DNA of 64,000 bases from Symsagittifera roscoffensis (taxonomy: Eukaryota > Xenacoelomorpha > Acoela > Convolutidae), in contig NC_087065.1 in assembly GCF_963678635.1 (NCBI RefSeq), forward strand, positions 78,001,396-78,065,395, given 5' to 3'. The position numbers and the translations under genes are program-made. The stretch's first letter is position 1. The number at the start of each line of letters is the position of its first letter. Below are positions 45,501 to 59,272 of the stretch, piece after piece. A model generated the notes under the pieces. It had not been told where the DNA came from. It searched no databases and was given only the letters and a program-made list of their open reading frames with translations.

Positions 45501-48500
45501 ATCAGTAAATATATTAATATTTAACAAATTTTTAAATCTTTTTGAATTAACTAACTCAATTTGAAAAACAGGGAACTGTGGCTCCAGATTATTAAACTTT
45601 TGGTACGCGGAAGTCATACTCATAGCCCGTTCAATGTGTTCATTCGTAATTTTTTTAATTTTGAACAAAGTTTAAATCTCTTTGAATTAACTAACTCAAT
45701 TCGAAAAATAGAGGCCTGTGGCTCCAGATCATAAACTTTTGTTACGCAGAAGTCATTTTTATTGTCAGTTCACTGTGTTCAATCAGTAATTATATTAATA
45801 TTTAACAAATTTTTAAATCTTTTTGAATTAACTAACTCAATTTGAAAAACAGGGAACTGTGGCTCCAGATTATTAAACTTTTGGTACGCGGAAGTCATAC
45901 TCATAGCCCGTTCATTGTGTTCATTCGTAATTTTTTTAATTTTGAACAAAGTTTAAATCTCTTTGAATTAACTAACTCAATTTGAAAAACAGGGGTCTGT
46001 GGCTGAAGATCATTAAGCTATGGTAATCGGAAGTCATACTCATAGCCCGTCCATTGTGTTCATTCGAAATTTTATTAATATTTAACAAATTTTAAAATCT
46101 GTTTGAATTAACTAACTCAATTTGAAAAACAGGGAACTGTGGCTCCAGATTATTAAACTTTTGGTACGCGGAAGTCATACTCATAGCCCTTTCATTGTGT
46201 TCATTCGAAAATTTATTAATTTTGAACGAATTTTAAATCTTTTTGAATTAACTAACTCAATTTGAAAAACAGAGGCCTGTGGCTCCAGATCATAAAATTT
46301 TGGTACGCGTAAGACATTTTCATTGTCAGCTCATTGTGTTCAATCAGAAAATTTATTAAAATTCAACAAATTTTAAAATCTTTTTGAATTAACTTACTCA
46401 AATTGAAAAACAGGGGTCTGGGCTCCAGATTATTAAACTTTTGCTACGCGGAAGTCATACTCATAGCCCGTTCACTGAGATGATTTCAAAAATTTATTAT
46501 TATTTAACAAAATTTAAATATTTTTGAATCAAATAACTCAATTTGAAAAACAGGGGTCTGTGGCTCCAGATCAAAAACTTGTGTTACACGGAAGTCATTT
46601 TTATTGTCAGCTCATTGTGTTCAATCAGTAAATATATTAATATTTAACAAATTTTTAAATCTTTTTGAATTAACTAACTCAATTTGAAAAACAGGGAACT
46701 GTGGCTCCAGATTATTAAACTTTTGGTACGCGGAAGTCATACTCATAGCCCGTTCAATGTGTTCATTCGTAATTTTTTTAATTTTGAACAAAGTTTAAAT
46801 CTCTTTGAATTAACTAACTCAATTCGAAAAATAGAGGCCTGTGGCTCCAGATCATAAACTTTTGTTACGCAGAAGTCATTTTTATTGTCAGTTCACTGTG
46901 TTCAATCAGTAATTATATTAATATTTAACAAATTTTTAAATCTTTTTGAATTAACTAACTCAATTTGAAAAACAGGGAACTGTGGCTCCAGATTATTAAA
47001 CTTTTGGTACGCGGAAGTCATACTCATAGCCCGTTCATTGTGTTCATTCGTAATTTTTTTAATTTTGAACAAAGTTTAAATCTCTTTGAATTAACTAACT
47101 CAATTTGAAAAATAGAGGCCTGGGGCTCCAGATCATAAACTTTTGGTACGCGTCAGACATTTTCATTGTCAGCTCATTGTGTTCAATCAGAAAATTTATT
47201 AAAATTCAATAAATTTTAAAATCTTTTTGAATTAACTTACTCAATTTGAAAAACAGGGGTCTGGGCTCCAGATTATTAAACTTTTGCTACGCGGAAGTCA
47301 TACTCATAGCCCGTTCACTGTGATGATTTCAAAAATTTATTATTATTTAACAAAATTTAAATATTTTTGAATCAAATAACTCAATTTGAAAAACAGGGGT
47401 CTGTGGCTCCAGATCTTAAACTTTTGTTACACGGAAGTCATTTTTATTGTCAGCTCATTGTGTTCAATCAGTAAATATATTAATATTTAACAAATTTTTA
47501 AATCTTTTTGGATAAACTAACTCAATTTGAAAAACAGGGAACTGTGGCTCCAGATTATTAAACTTTTGGTACGCGGAAGTCATACTCATAGCCCGTTCAT
47601 TGTGTTCATTCGTAATTTTTTTAATGTTGAACAAAGTTCAAACCTCTTTGAATTAACTAACTCAATTTGAAAAATAGAGGCCTGTGGCTCCAGATCATAA
47701 ACTTTTGTTACGCGGAAGTCATTTTTATTGTCAGTTCATTGTGTTCCATCAGTAAATATATTAATATTTAACAAATTTTTAAATCTTTTTGAATTTACTA
47801 ACTCAATTTGAAAAACAGGGAACTGTGGCTCCAGATTATTAAACTTTTGGTACGCGGAAGTCATACTCATAGCCCGTTCATTGTGTTCATTCGTAATTTT
47901 TTTAATTTTGAACAAAGTTTAAATCTCTTTGAATTAACAAACTCAATTTGAAAAATAGAGGCCTGGGGCTCCAGATCATAAACTTTTGTTACGCGGAAGT
48001 CATTTTTATTGTCAGCTCATTGTGTTCAATCAGTAAAAATATTAATATTTAACAAACTTTTAAATCTTTTTGAATTAACTAACTCAATTTGAAAAACAGG
48101 GAACTGTGGTTCCAGATTATTAAACTTTTATACGCGGAAGTCATACTCATAGCCCGTTCATTGTGTTCATTCGAAAATTAATTAATTTTGAACAAATTTT
48201 AAATCTTTTTGAATTAACTAACTCAATTTGCAAAAACAGGCGTCTGGGCTCCAGATCAAAAACTTTTGGTACGCGTACAACATTTTCATTGTCAGCTCAT
48301 TGTGTTCAATCAGAAAATTTATTAATATTCAACAAAATTTAAAATCTTTTTGAATTAATTAATTCAATTTGAAAAACAGGGAACTGTGGCTCCAGATTAT
48401 TAAAATTTTGGTACGCGGAAGTCATACTCATTGTCAGCTTATTGTGTTAATTCCAAAATTTATTAATATTTAACAAATTTTTAAATCTTTTAGAATTAAC

Positions 48501-51500
48501 TAGCTCAATTTGAAAAACAGGGGTCTGGGCTCCAGATTATTAAATTTTTGGTACGCGGAAGTCATAGCCCGTTCATTGTGATGATTTTAAAAATTTATTA
48601 GTATTTAACAAATTTTAAATCTTTTTGAATCAACTAACTCAATTTGAAAAACAGGGGCCTGTGGCTCCGATTATTAAACTTTGTTACGCGGAATTGTGTT
48701 CAGTCAGAAACTTTATTAATATTTAAGAAATTTTTTAATCTTTTTGAATTACCTAATTCAATTTGAAAAACAGGGAACTGTGGCTCCAGATTATTAAACT
48801 TTTGGTACGCGGAAGTCATACTCATAGCCCATTCATTGTGTTCATTCGAAGTTTTTTTAATTTTGAACAAACTTTAAATCTTTTTGAAATAACTAACTCA
48901 ATTTCAAAAACAGTGGTCTGTGGCTCCAGATTAATAAACTTTTGTTACGCGGATATCATTTTCATTGTCGGCTGATTGTGTTCAATCAGAAATTTTTTTA
49001 ATATTTAACAAATTTTTAAATCTTTTTGAATTAATTAATTCAATTTGAAAAACAGGGAACTGTGGCTCCAGATTATTAAACTTTTGGTACGCGGAAGTCA
49101 TACTCATTGTCAGCTTATTGTGTTCATTCCAAAATTTATTAATATTTAACAAGTTTTTAAATCTTTTAGAATTAACAAGCTCAATTTGAAAAACAGGGGT
49201 CTGGGCTCCAGATTATTAAACTTTTGGTACGCGGAAGTCATACTCATAGCCCGTTAATTGTGATGATTTCAAAAATTTATTAGTTTTTAACAAATTTTAA
49301 ATCTTTTTGAATCAACTAACTCAATTTGAAAAACAGGGGTCTGTGGCTCCAGATTATTAAACTTTTGTTACGCGGATATCATTTTCATTGTCGGCTCATT
49401 GTGTTCAATCAGAAAATTTTTTAATATTTAACAAATTTTTAAATCTTTTTGAATTAATTATTTCAATTTGAAAAACAGGGAACTGTGGCTCCAGATTATT
49501 AAACTTTTGGTACGCGGAAGTCATACTCATCGTCAGCTTATTGTGTTCATTCCAAAATTTATTAATATTTAACAAATTTTTAAATCTTTTAGAATTAACT
49601 AGCTCAATTTGAAAAACAGGGGTCTGGGCTCCAGATTATTAAACTTTTGGTACGCGGAAGTCATACTCATAGCCCGTTGATTGTGATGATTTCAAAAATT
49701 TATTAGTTTTTAACAAATTTTAAATCTTTTTGAATCAACTAACTCAATTTGAAAAACAGGGGTCTGTGGCTCCAGATTATTAAACTTTTGTTACGCGAAA
49801 ATCATTTTCATTGTCAGCTCATTGTGTTCAATCAGAAATTTTATTAATTTTTAACAAATTATTAAATCTTTTTGAATTAATTAATTCAATTTGAAAAACA
49901 GGGAACTGTGGCTCCAGATTATTAAACTTTTGGTACGCGGAAGTCATACTCATAGCCCGTTCATTGTGATGATTTCAAAAATTTATTAGTTTTTAACAAA
50001 TTTTAAATCTTTTTGAATCAACTAACTCAATTTGAAAAACAGGGGTCTGTGGCTCCAGATTATTAAACTTTTGTTACGCGAAAATCATTTTCATTGTCAG
50101 CTCATTGTGTTCAATCAGAAATTTTATTAATTTTTAACAAATTATTAAATCTTTTTGAATTAATTAATTCAATTTGAAAAACAGGGAACTGTGGCTCCAG
50201 ATTATTAAACTTTTGGTACGCGGAAGTCAAACTCATTGTCAGCTTATTGTGTTCATTCCAAAATTTATTAATATTTAACAAATTTTTAAATGTTTTAGAA
50301 TAAACTAGCTCAATTTGAAAAACAGGGGTCTGTGGCTCCAGATTATGAAGCTTTTGGTACGCGTAAGTGATTTTCATTGTCAGTTCATTGGGTTCAATAA
50401 GAAAATTTATTAATTTCAAACAAATTTTTTTAATCTTTTTGAACTAACTGACTAAATTTGGAAAACAGGGGACTGTGGCTCCAGATTATTAAACTTTTGG
50501 TACGCGAAGTCATACTCATAGCCCGTTCATTGTGTTCATTCGGAAAATTTTTTAGTTTTGATCAAAATTTTGATTTAACTAACTCAATTTGAAAAACAGG
50601 GGTCTGTGGCTCCAGAATATTAAGCTTTTGTTACGCGGAAGTCATTTTTATTGTCAGTTCATTGTGTTCAATCAGTAAATATATTAATATTTAACAAATT
50701 TTTAAATCTTTTTGAATTAACTAACTCAATTTGAAAAACAGGGAACTGTGGCTCCAGATTATTAAACTTTTGGTACGCGGAAGTCATACTCATAGCCCGT
50801 TCATTCGTAATTTTTTTTAATTTTGAACAAAGTTTAAATCTCTTTGAATTAACTAACTCAATTTGAAAAATAGAGGCCTGGGGCTCCAGATCATAAACTT
50901 TTGTTCCGCGGAAGTCATTTTTATTGTCAGCTCATTGTGTTCAACCAGTAAATATATTAATATTTAACAAATTTTAAAATCTTTTTTAATTAACCAGCTC
51001 AATTTGAAAAACAGGGAACTGTGGTTCCAGATTATTAAACTTTTGGTACGCGGAAGTCATACTCATAGCCCGTTAATTGTGATGATTTCAAAAATTTATT
51101 AGTTTTTAACAAATTTTAAATCTTTTTGAATCAACTAAACAAATTTGAAAAACAGGGGTCTGTGGCTCCAGATTATTAAATTTTTGTTACGCGGATATCA
51201 TTTTCATTGTCGGCTCATTGTGTTCAATCAGAAAATTTTTTAATATTTAACAAATTTTTAAATCTTTTTGAATTAATCATTTCAATTTGAAAAACAGGGA
51301 ACTGTGGCTCCAGATTATTAAACTTTTGGTACGCGGAAGTCATACTCATCGTCAGCTTATTGTGTTCATTCCAAAAATTATTAATATTTAACAAATTTTT
51401 AAATCTTTTAGAATTAACTAGCTCAATTTGAAAAACAGGGGTCTGGGCTCCAGATTATTAAACTTTTGGTACGCGGAAGTCATACTCATAGCCCGTTCAT

Positions 51501-54500
51501 TGTGATGATTTCAAAAATTTATTAGTTTTTAACAAATTTTAAATCTTTTTGAATCAACTAACTCAATTTGAAAAACAGGGGTCTGTGGCTCCAGATTATT
51601 AAATTTTTGTTACGCGAAAATCATATTCATTGTCAGCTCATTGTGTTCAATCAGAAATTTTATTAATTTTTAACAAATTATTAAATCTTTTTGAATTAAT
51701 TAATTCAATTTGAAAAACAGGGAACTGTGGCTCCAGATTATTAAACTTTTGGTACGCGGAAGTCAAACTCATTGTCAGCTTATTGTGTTCATTCCAAAAT
51801 TTATTAATATTTAACAAATTTTTAAATCTTTTAGAATAAACTAGCTCAATTTGAAAAACAGGGGTCTGTGGCTCCAGATTATGAAGCTTTTGGTAGGCGT
51901 AAGTGATTTTCATTTTCAGTTCATTGGGTTCAAGAAAATTTATTAATTTCAAACTAATTTTTTAATCTTTTTGAACTAACTGACTAAATTTGGAAAACAG
52001 GGGACTGTGGCTCCAGATTATTAAACTTTTGGTACGCGAAGTCATACTCATAGCCCGTTCATTGTGTTCATTCGGAAAATTTTTTAGTTTTGATCAAAAT
52101 TTTGATTTAACTAACTCAATTTGAAAAACAGGGGTCTGTGGCTCCAGAATATTAAGCTTTTGTTACGCGGAAGTCATTTTTATTGTCAGTTCATTGTGTT
52201 CAATCAGTAAATATATTAATATTTAACAAATTTTTAAATCTTTCTGAATTAACTAACTCAATTTGAAAAACAGGGAACTGTGGCTCCAGATTATTAAACT
52301 TTTGGTACGCGGAAGTCATACTCATAGCCCGTTCATTGTGTTCATTCGTAATTTTTTTTAATTTTGAACAAAGTTTAAATCTCTTTGAATTAACTAACTC
52401 AATTTGAAAAATAGAGGCCTGGGGCTCCAGATCATAAACTTTTGTTCCGCGGAAGTCATTTTTATTGTCAGCTCATTGTGTTCAATCAGTAAATATATTA
52501 ATATTTAACAAATTTTTAAATCTTTTTGAATTAACCAGCTCAATTTGAAAAACAGGGAACTGTGGTTCCAGATTATTAAACTTTTGGTACGCGGAAGTCA
52601 TACTCATAGCCCGTTCATTGTGTTCATTCGAAAATTTATTAATTTTGAACAAATTTTAAATCTTTTTGAATTAACTAACTCAATTTGCAAAAACAGGGGT
52701 CTGGGCTCCAGATCAAAAACTTTTGGTACGCGTACAACATTTTCATTGTCAGCTCATTGTGTTAAATCAGAAAATTTATTAATATTCAACAAAATTTAAA
52801 GTCTTTTTGAATTAACTTACTCAATTTGAAAAACAGGGAACTGTGGTTCCAGACTATTAAACTTTTGGTACGCGGAAGTCATACTCATAGCCCGTTAATT
52901 GTGATGATTTCAAAAATTTATTAGTTTTTAACAAATTTTAAATCTTTTTGAATCAACTAACTCAATTTGAAAAACAGGGGTCTGTGGCTCCAGATTATTA
53001 AACTTTTGTTACGCGGATATCATTTTCATTGTCGGCTCATTGTGTTCAATCAGAAAATTTTTTAATATTTAACAAATTTTTAAATCTTTTTGAATTAATC
53101 ATTTCAATTTGAAAAACAGGGAACTGTGGCTCCAGATTATTAAACTTTTGGTACGCGGAAGTCATACTCATCGTCAGCGTATTGTGTTCATTCCAAAAAT
53201 TATTAATATTTAACAAATTTTTAACTCTTTTAGAATTAACTAGCTCAATTTGAAAAACAGGGGTCTGGGCTCCAGATTATTAAACTTTTGGTACGCGGAA
53301 GTCATACTCATAGCCCGTTCATTGTGATGATTTCAAAAATTTATTAGTTTTTAACAAATTTTAAATCTTTTTGAATCAACTAACTCAATTTGAAAAACAG
53401 GGGTCTGTGGCTCCAGATTATTAAATTTTTGTTACGCGAAAATCATATTCATTGTCAGCTCATTGTGTTCAATCAGAAATTTTATTAATTTTTAACAAAT
53501 TATTAAATCTTTTTGAATTAATTAATTCAATTTGAAAAACAGGGAACTGTGGCTCCAGATTAATAAACTTTTGGTACGCGGAAGTCAAACTCATTGTCAG
53601 CTTATTGTGGTCATTCCAAAATTTATTAATATTTAACAAATTTTTAAATCTTTTAGAATAAACTAGCTCAATTTGAAAAACAGGGGTCTGTGGCTCCAGA
53701 TTATGAAGCTTTTGGTACGCGTAAGTGATTTTCATTTTCAGTTCATTGGGTTCAAGAAAATTTATTAATTTCAAACAAATTTTTTAATCTTTTTGAACTA
53801 ACTGACTAAATTTGGAAAACAGGGGACTGTGGCTCCAGATTATTAAACTTTTGGTACGCGAAGTCGTACTCATAGCCCGTTCATTGTGTTCATTCGGAAA
53901 ATTTTTTAGTTTTGATCAAAATTTTGATTTAACTAACTCAATTTGAAAAACAGGGGTCTGTGGCTCCAGAATATTAAGCTTTTGTTACGCGGAAGTCATT
54001 TTTATTGTCAGTTCATTGTGTTTAATCAGTAAATATATTAATATTTAACAAATTCTTAAATCTTTCTGAATTAACTAACTCAATTTGAAAAACAGGGAAC
54101 TGTGGCTCCAGATTATTAAACTTTTGGTACGCGGAAGTCATACTCATAGCCCGTTCATTGTGTTCATTCGTAATTTTTTTTAATTTTGAACAAATTCTTA
54201 AATCTTTCTGAATTAACTAACTCAATTTGAAAAACAGGGAACTGTGGCTCCAGATTATTAAACTTTTGGTACGCGAAGTCGTACTCATAGCCCGTTCATT
54301 GTGTTCATTCGGAAAATTTTTTAGTTTTGATCAAAATTTTGATTTAACTAACTCAATTTGAAAAACAGGGGTCTGTGGCTCCAGAATATTAAGCTTTTGT
54401 TCCGCGGAAGTCATTTTTATTGTCAGCTCATTGTGTTCAATCAGTAAATATATTAATATTTAACAAATTTTTAAATCTTTTTGAATTAACCAGCTCAATT

Positions 54501-56920
54501 TGAAAAACAGGGAACTGTGGTTCCAGATTATTAAACTTTTGGTACGCGGAAGTCATACTCATAGCCCGTTCATTGTGTTCATTCGAAAATTTATTAATTT
54601 TGAACAAATTTTAAATCTTTTTGAATTAACTAACTCAACTTGCAAAAACAGGGGTCTGGGCTCCAGATCAAAAACTTTTGGTACGCGTACAACATTTTCA
54701 TTGTCAGCTCATTGTGTTCAATCAGAAAATTTATTAATTTTTAACAAATTATTAAATCTTTTTGAATTAATTAATTCAATTTGAAAAACAGGGGTCTGGG
54801 CTCCAGATTATTAAATTTTTGGTACGCGGAAATCATAGCCCGTTCATTGTGATGAGTAGTATTTAACAAATTTTAAATCTTTTTGAATCAACTAACTCAA
54901 TTTGAAAAACAGGGGCCTGTGGCTCCGATTATTAAACTTTGTTACGCGGAATTGTGTTCAGTCAGAAACTTTATAAAAATTTTAAAAAATTTTAAATCTT
55001 TTTGAATTAACTAATTCAATTTGAAAAACAGGGAACTGTGGCTCCAGATTATCAAACTTTTGGTACGCGGAAGTCATACTCATAGCCCGTTCATTGTGTT
55101 CATTCGAAGTTTTTTAATTTTGAATAAATTTTAAATCTTTTTGAATTAATTAATTCAATTTGAAAAACAGGGAACTGTGGCTCCAGATTATTAAAATTTA
55201 GGTACGCGGAAGTCATACTCATTGTCAGCTTATTGTGTTCATTCCAAAATTTATTAATATTTAACAAATTTTTAAATCTTTTAGAATTAACTAGCTCAAT
55301 TTGAAAAACAGGGGTCTGGGCTCCAGATTATTAAACTTTTGATACGCGGAAGTCATACTCATAGCCCGTTCATTGTGATGATTTCAAAAATTTATTAGTT
55401 TTTAACAAATTTTAAATCTTTTTGAATCAACTAACTCAATTTGAAAAACAGGGGTCTGTGGCTCCAGATTATTAAACTTTTGTTACGCGGAAATCATTTT
55501 CATTGTCAGCTCATTGTGTTCAATCAGAAATTTTATTATTATTTAACAAATTTTTAAATCTTTTTGAATTAATTAATTCAATTTGAAAAACAGGGAACTG
55601 TGGCTCCATATTATTAAACTTTTGGTACGCGGAAGTCAAACTCATTGTCAGCTTAGTGTTCATTCCAAAATTTATTCATATTTAACAAATTTTTAAATCT
55701 TTTAGAATAAACTAGCTCAATTTGAAAAACAGGGGTCTGTGGCTCCAGATTATGAAGCTTTTGGTACGCGTAAGTGATTTTCATTATCAGTTCATTGTGT
55801 TCAATAAGAAAATTTATTAATTTTAAACAAATTTTTAAATCTTTTTGAACTAACTGACTAAATTTGGAAAACAGGGGTCTGTGGCTCCAGATTATTAAAC
55901 TTTTGGTACGCGAAGTCATATTCATAGCCCGTTCATTGTGTTCATTCGGAATGTTTTTTAGTTTTGATCAAAGTTTTGATTTAACTAACTCAATTTGAAA
56001 AACAGGGGTCTGTGGCTCCAGATTATTAAACTTTTGGTGCGCGGAAGTCATTTTTGTTAATTATGTTAATTATTAATTTTAAAAAAAATTTTTAAATCTT
56101 TTTGAATTAACTGACTAAATTTGGAAAACAGGGGTCTGTGGTTCCAGATTATTAAACTTTTGGTACGCGGAAGTCATACTCACAGCCCGTTCATTGTGTT
56201 CATTCGGAAAAATTTTTAATTTCGAACAAAATTTTAAATCTTTTTGAATTAACTAACTCAATTTGAAAAACAGGGCTCTGTGGCTCCAGATTACTAAACT
56301 TTTGGTGCGCGGAAGTCATTTTTATTGTCAGCTCATTGTGTTCGATCAGAAAATTTATTAATTTGGAACAAACTTTTAAATCTTTTTGAATTAACTAACT
56401 CAATGTGAAAAAAAGGGGTCTAAGGCTCCAGATTATTAAACTTTTGGTACGCGGAAGTCATACTCATAGCCCGTTCATTGTGTTCATTCGTAAATTTTTT
56501 AATTTTGAACAAAGTTTAAATCTCTTTGAATTAACTAACTCAATTTGAAAAATAGAGGCCTGGGGCTCCAGATCATAAACTTTTGTTCCGCGGAAGTCAT
56601 TTTTATTGTCAGCTCATTGTGTTCAATCAGAAAATTTATTAATATGGAACAAATTTTTAAAACTTTTTGAATTAACTGACTCAATTTGAAAAACAGGCGT
56701 CTGTGGCTCCAGATTATGAAACTTTTGGTGCGCCGAAGTCATTTTTATTGTCAGCTCATTGTGTTCAATCAGAAAATTTATTAAATTGGAACAAATTTTA
56801 AAATCTTTTTGAATTAAATAACTCAATTTGAAAAACAGGGGTCTGTGGCTCCAGATTATTAAACTTTTGTTACGCGGAAGTCATACTCAATATGTTCATT
56901 CGAAAAATTTATCAATATTT
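42566..56920. repeat. Tandem satellite array, ~142-bp monomer, about 100 units
   Basis: A monomer with the conserved phrases CTGTGGCTCCAGAT, ACGCGGAAGTCAT, GTGTTCA and ATCTTTTTGAATTAACTAAC repeats head to tail for about 14.3 kb. Two monomer types tend to alternate. One has GGTACGCGGAAGTCATACTC, AGCCCGTTCATTG and TTCATTCG; the other has TTACGCGGAAGTCATTTTCA, GTCAGCTCATTG and TTCAATCAG. This gives a ~283-bp dimer. Larger segments are also repeated. Outer monomers at the left are most diverged, as expected at an array edge. All ORFs inside it are by-products of the repeat. Such arrays are typical of heterochromatin or centromeres; a centromeric role cannot be judged here. Confidence 0.97.
44862..47108. 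repeat. Higher-order repeat, two copies of a ~1,123-bp, 8-monomer unit
   Basis: A variant monomer with GCCCTTTCATTG and GAACGAATTT occurs at 45,001 and again at 46,124, and the following monomers match in order. Variants such as TTGTGTTACACGG and GCTATGGTAATCGG recur at the same offset. The second copy runs into a shortened third one near 47,100. Very high identity between copies points to recent unequal exchange. Confidence 0.85.
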
Positions 56921-58300
56921 GATAGTACTTCACTGAAAGGAAAACTCTCGAGGATCATCAACGTTGAAGATTGTTTGTTTTTGCAGCATTTACTTTTTGA
57001 AAGACCAAAACAATTGGGCTAAATCTTGGCAACATTGCAGACAAATTACTTATTTTAAAGCTTTAATTTGTAGAGGCTTAAGCTACTGAAATCTCAATTT
57101 TATTTTGCAGATGTTGAAGTAACTGGCTGAAATTTCCTAGAACTAAGTCATCTTCCCTCTAACACTTTTCAATGTTCAGGGTTTTAATATGGTGCCAATC
57201 AATTCTATTTGTGATTCAACAAGAAAAACTCAACCTTCAAATTTAAATTTATGTTCGGTTTTAGGTTGCATGGAGAACAATAATTATATGTTAAATATTA
57301 AACATTTGGGCAAAATATTTCAATAAATTTACAAATATAATTTTAAAACTCAACTCAACAAAAACAACTAACTGCATCGCGGAGAAAAATTTCAAATAAT
57401 AAATTTTCGATGAAATTAAGTGGCGCAAAACAACCAATACGAGCAGGCAAAACTATTGGTTGCAATAAATCTATCTCAAAAATACATTTACTGAATGTTA
57501 ATTTTTCCAAAACATTACCATCTGAATGCTATGACAACCTTGAAAAGCATTCACAATGTGATATCTTTGAAAGATTTTGGCAATTAGGGAACAGAAAATA
57601 GAATCAATTCAAACGTTTAACACATTTCTTCGAACATTTAACTGAACTGAGAAAAATCAGTTTAGCATTCTCTTTACTAGAAGTTTAAACATCTTTGAAA
57701 TTTAGCACAGCCCGCTGAAGACTCAGAACTGTTTAAGCTTCTCAAGAATAATTAAGCGTTATGAGCCATTTATAAGCCGGTTATGACGGATTTTGATAAC
57801 AGGTTCAACTAACGCAATTTACATTAACTAGTGCCATCTCCTTCGTCCTTTTGAAATAGTTGAACGAGTTGAAGTAATTCATAGACAAAACTCACTCGCT
57901 GCAAAGACCAATCGACTGCGACACAAATGTGGAAGCAGCTGAAAGTAATGCTCAAGTAAACAGACCAGAGCAAGATGTTTTGCACACGAGATAGTTGCTC
58001 TCGTGTTTTTCATGTATTTATAGGTTTTCAAAATCATGATCCCTATTTAGAAAAAGTTATAGGAATCAACAAATTAACAGTTAACATCATCAACGCGGGT
58101 TTTAATCCACCATATTTATAGCCTGTTTTAAAAATCATAATACTTAAGTAAAAAGTACCAGAAATCAACAAAATAACAAAATGTTATCCTTAACTCGGGT
58201 TTTCATCCACGGCGGGTAACGATCCAGGATATGGCGCTTAGATATAATATCGGTAACTTGAAATGGGTCAACCCGCGACTTAAGTGTAACTAATTTTCAG
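56921..58300. other. AT-rich DNA right of the satellite
   Basis: No certain gene. A short frame near 57,855-57,985 on the + strand (ending EQDVLHTR) looks coding-like and may belong to the SGNH-like gene remnants downstream, but has no start or splice support. Confidence 0.35.
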
Positions 58301-58450
58301 ATAACTGATTGTTAAGTGTCATTCAATTGCAAAAAAGTAATAATTGCCGGGGCCTCCCATGCAGTTCTTTTGACCAGTTTTTGGAACAGTGCGGAAAAAC
58401 GATGAACGATGCAACTGACCATCCCTCAAAAACGCATGAAACAATTACAA
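58301..58450 (+). pseudogene. Degenerate duplicate of the SGNH-like exon
   Basis: GTAACTAATTTTCAG|ATAACTGATT (AG at 58,299-58,300) and about 150 following bases match the exon at 58,773 but lack its middle and contain stops. Shared marks are GAAATGGG.CAA.CCGCGACTTAAG upstream and CTCAAAAACGCATG at the end. It is a diverged tandem copy about 470 bases upstream. Confidence 0.4.
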
Positions 58451-58455
58451 GACTT

Positions 58456-58644
58456 TTAGCAGTCTAGTTGGACAAAATTAATTGCTTCCTTAGGTTTAAA
58501 CGCCTCCTCTATAATCGCCTTAGAAATGTCAAATTTCAGATTTCCACCTGCTTCCCGGGAAATTATGGTGTGTTCAGCTGTCGCTGACAAATTTCGATGC
58601 GAGTCAATCGTCTTTCGAGGTGGCGAATATCTTGTTTCTGCCAT
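58456..58644 (-). CDS. Short ORF of unknown function (62 aa)
   Basis: An ORF on the - strand with even base composition and protein-like mix of charged and polar residues, ATG at 58,644. The + strand over the same place also has an open frame (58,526-58,708) ending EPVHHDGESAEDIELG. At most one is real. It lies between the two SGNH-like copies and could be a linker exon on the + strand. No family recognised. Confidence 0.25.
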   Translation of the reverse strand: MAETRYSPPRKTIDSHRNLSATAEHTIISREAGGNLKFDISKAIIEEAFKPKEAINFVQLDC

Positions 58645-58772
58645 GATGGTTATAGTAGAGCCGGTTCATCATGATGGTGAAAGTGCTGAGGATATTGAGC
58701 TTGGATAAACTCGCAATAATTTAATAGAGAAATGGGCCAATCCGCGACTTAAGGAAAGCAACTACTTTTCAG

Positions 58773-59012
58773 ATAACTGATTGGAAAAAGTCATTCAACG
58801 GGAAGAAAGTAACCATTGTCGGAGGCTCACATGTACTTCGGATGACCAGTATTCGGAAGAGTACGGAACAGTTAAGGCCACCGAAGGAGAAAAAGTCAAC
58901 AGGCAAGTGACGACAGAAGTTGAACGTGTTGCCAGATATTGTTGTTTTAATGATTGGCGGAAACGATGCATTTGACCATTGCTCAAAAACGCATGCAAAA
59001 CGCGACAAATAA
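58773..59012 (+). pseudogene. SGNH/GDSL-hydrolase-like fragment, one in-frame stop
   Basis: After a possible acceptor (CTACTTTTCAG, AG at 58,771-58,772) one frame runs 80 codons to TAA, with a single TGA at 58,908-58,910. It encodes KKVTIVGGSHVLRM, similar to the GDS block of SGNH hydrolases (Gly in place of Asp), and after the stop PDIVVLMIGGNDAF, similar to the block-III GxND motif. Spacing is shorter than in a full domain. A catalytic His block was not found. It is a gene relic or a divergent small exon. The stop and the duplicate upstream favour a relic. Confidence 0.4.
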
Positions 59013-59272
59013 AACAATCGATCGTTGCTTCAATGAAATAAAAAAATTCTTATGATCATTTAACAGAACAGTGTTAACAGTCAACGTGATACCTCGAAGT
59101 CCAAGGTAGTTTTAGTTGGACAGTATGCGCCTGAAACGATTTAAACAACAGCTCATTAGAAAAATTGTCTTCACTGGCATTCAAAATATAATGTAAAACT
59201 AACTCTAGATTACTACGTGGAATAGGCTGCTGTGATAATTTTAAAAAGTACAAAAATGAGCTAGTTTTTTAG

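Noticed and set aside
43269-55925. Many ORFs of 60-100 residues inside the satellite
   Set aside because: They are near-copies of each other at the satellite period; the translated pattern simply mirrors the monomer.
42566-56920. CRISPR-like array
   Set aside because: There are no unique spacers between short repeats; the whole 142-bp unit is repeated, as in a eukaryotic satellite.
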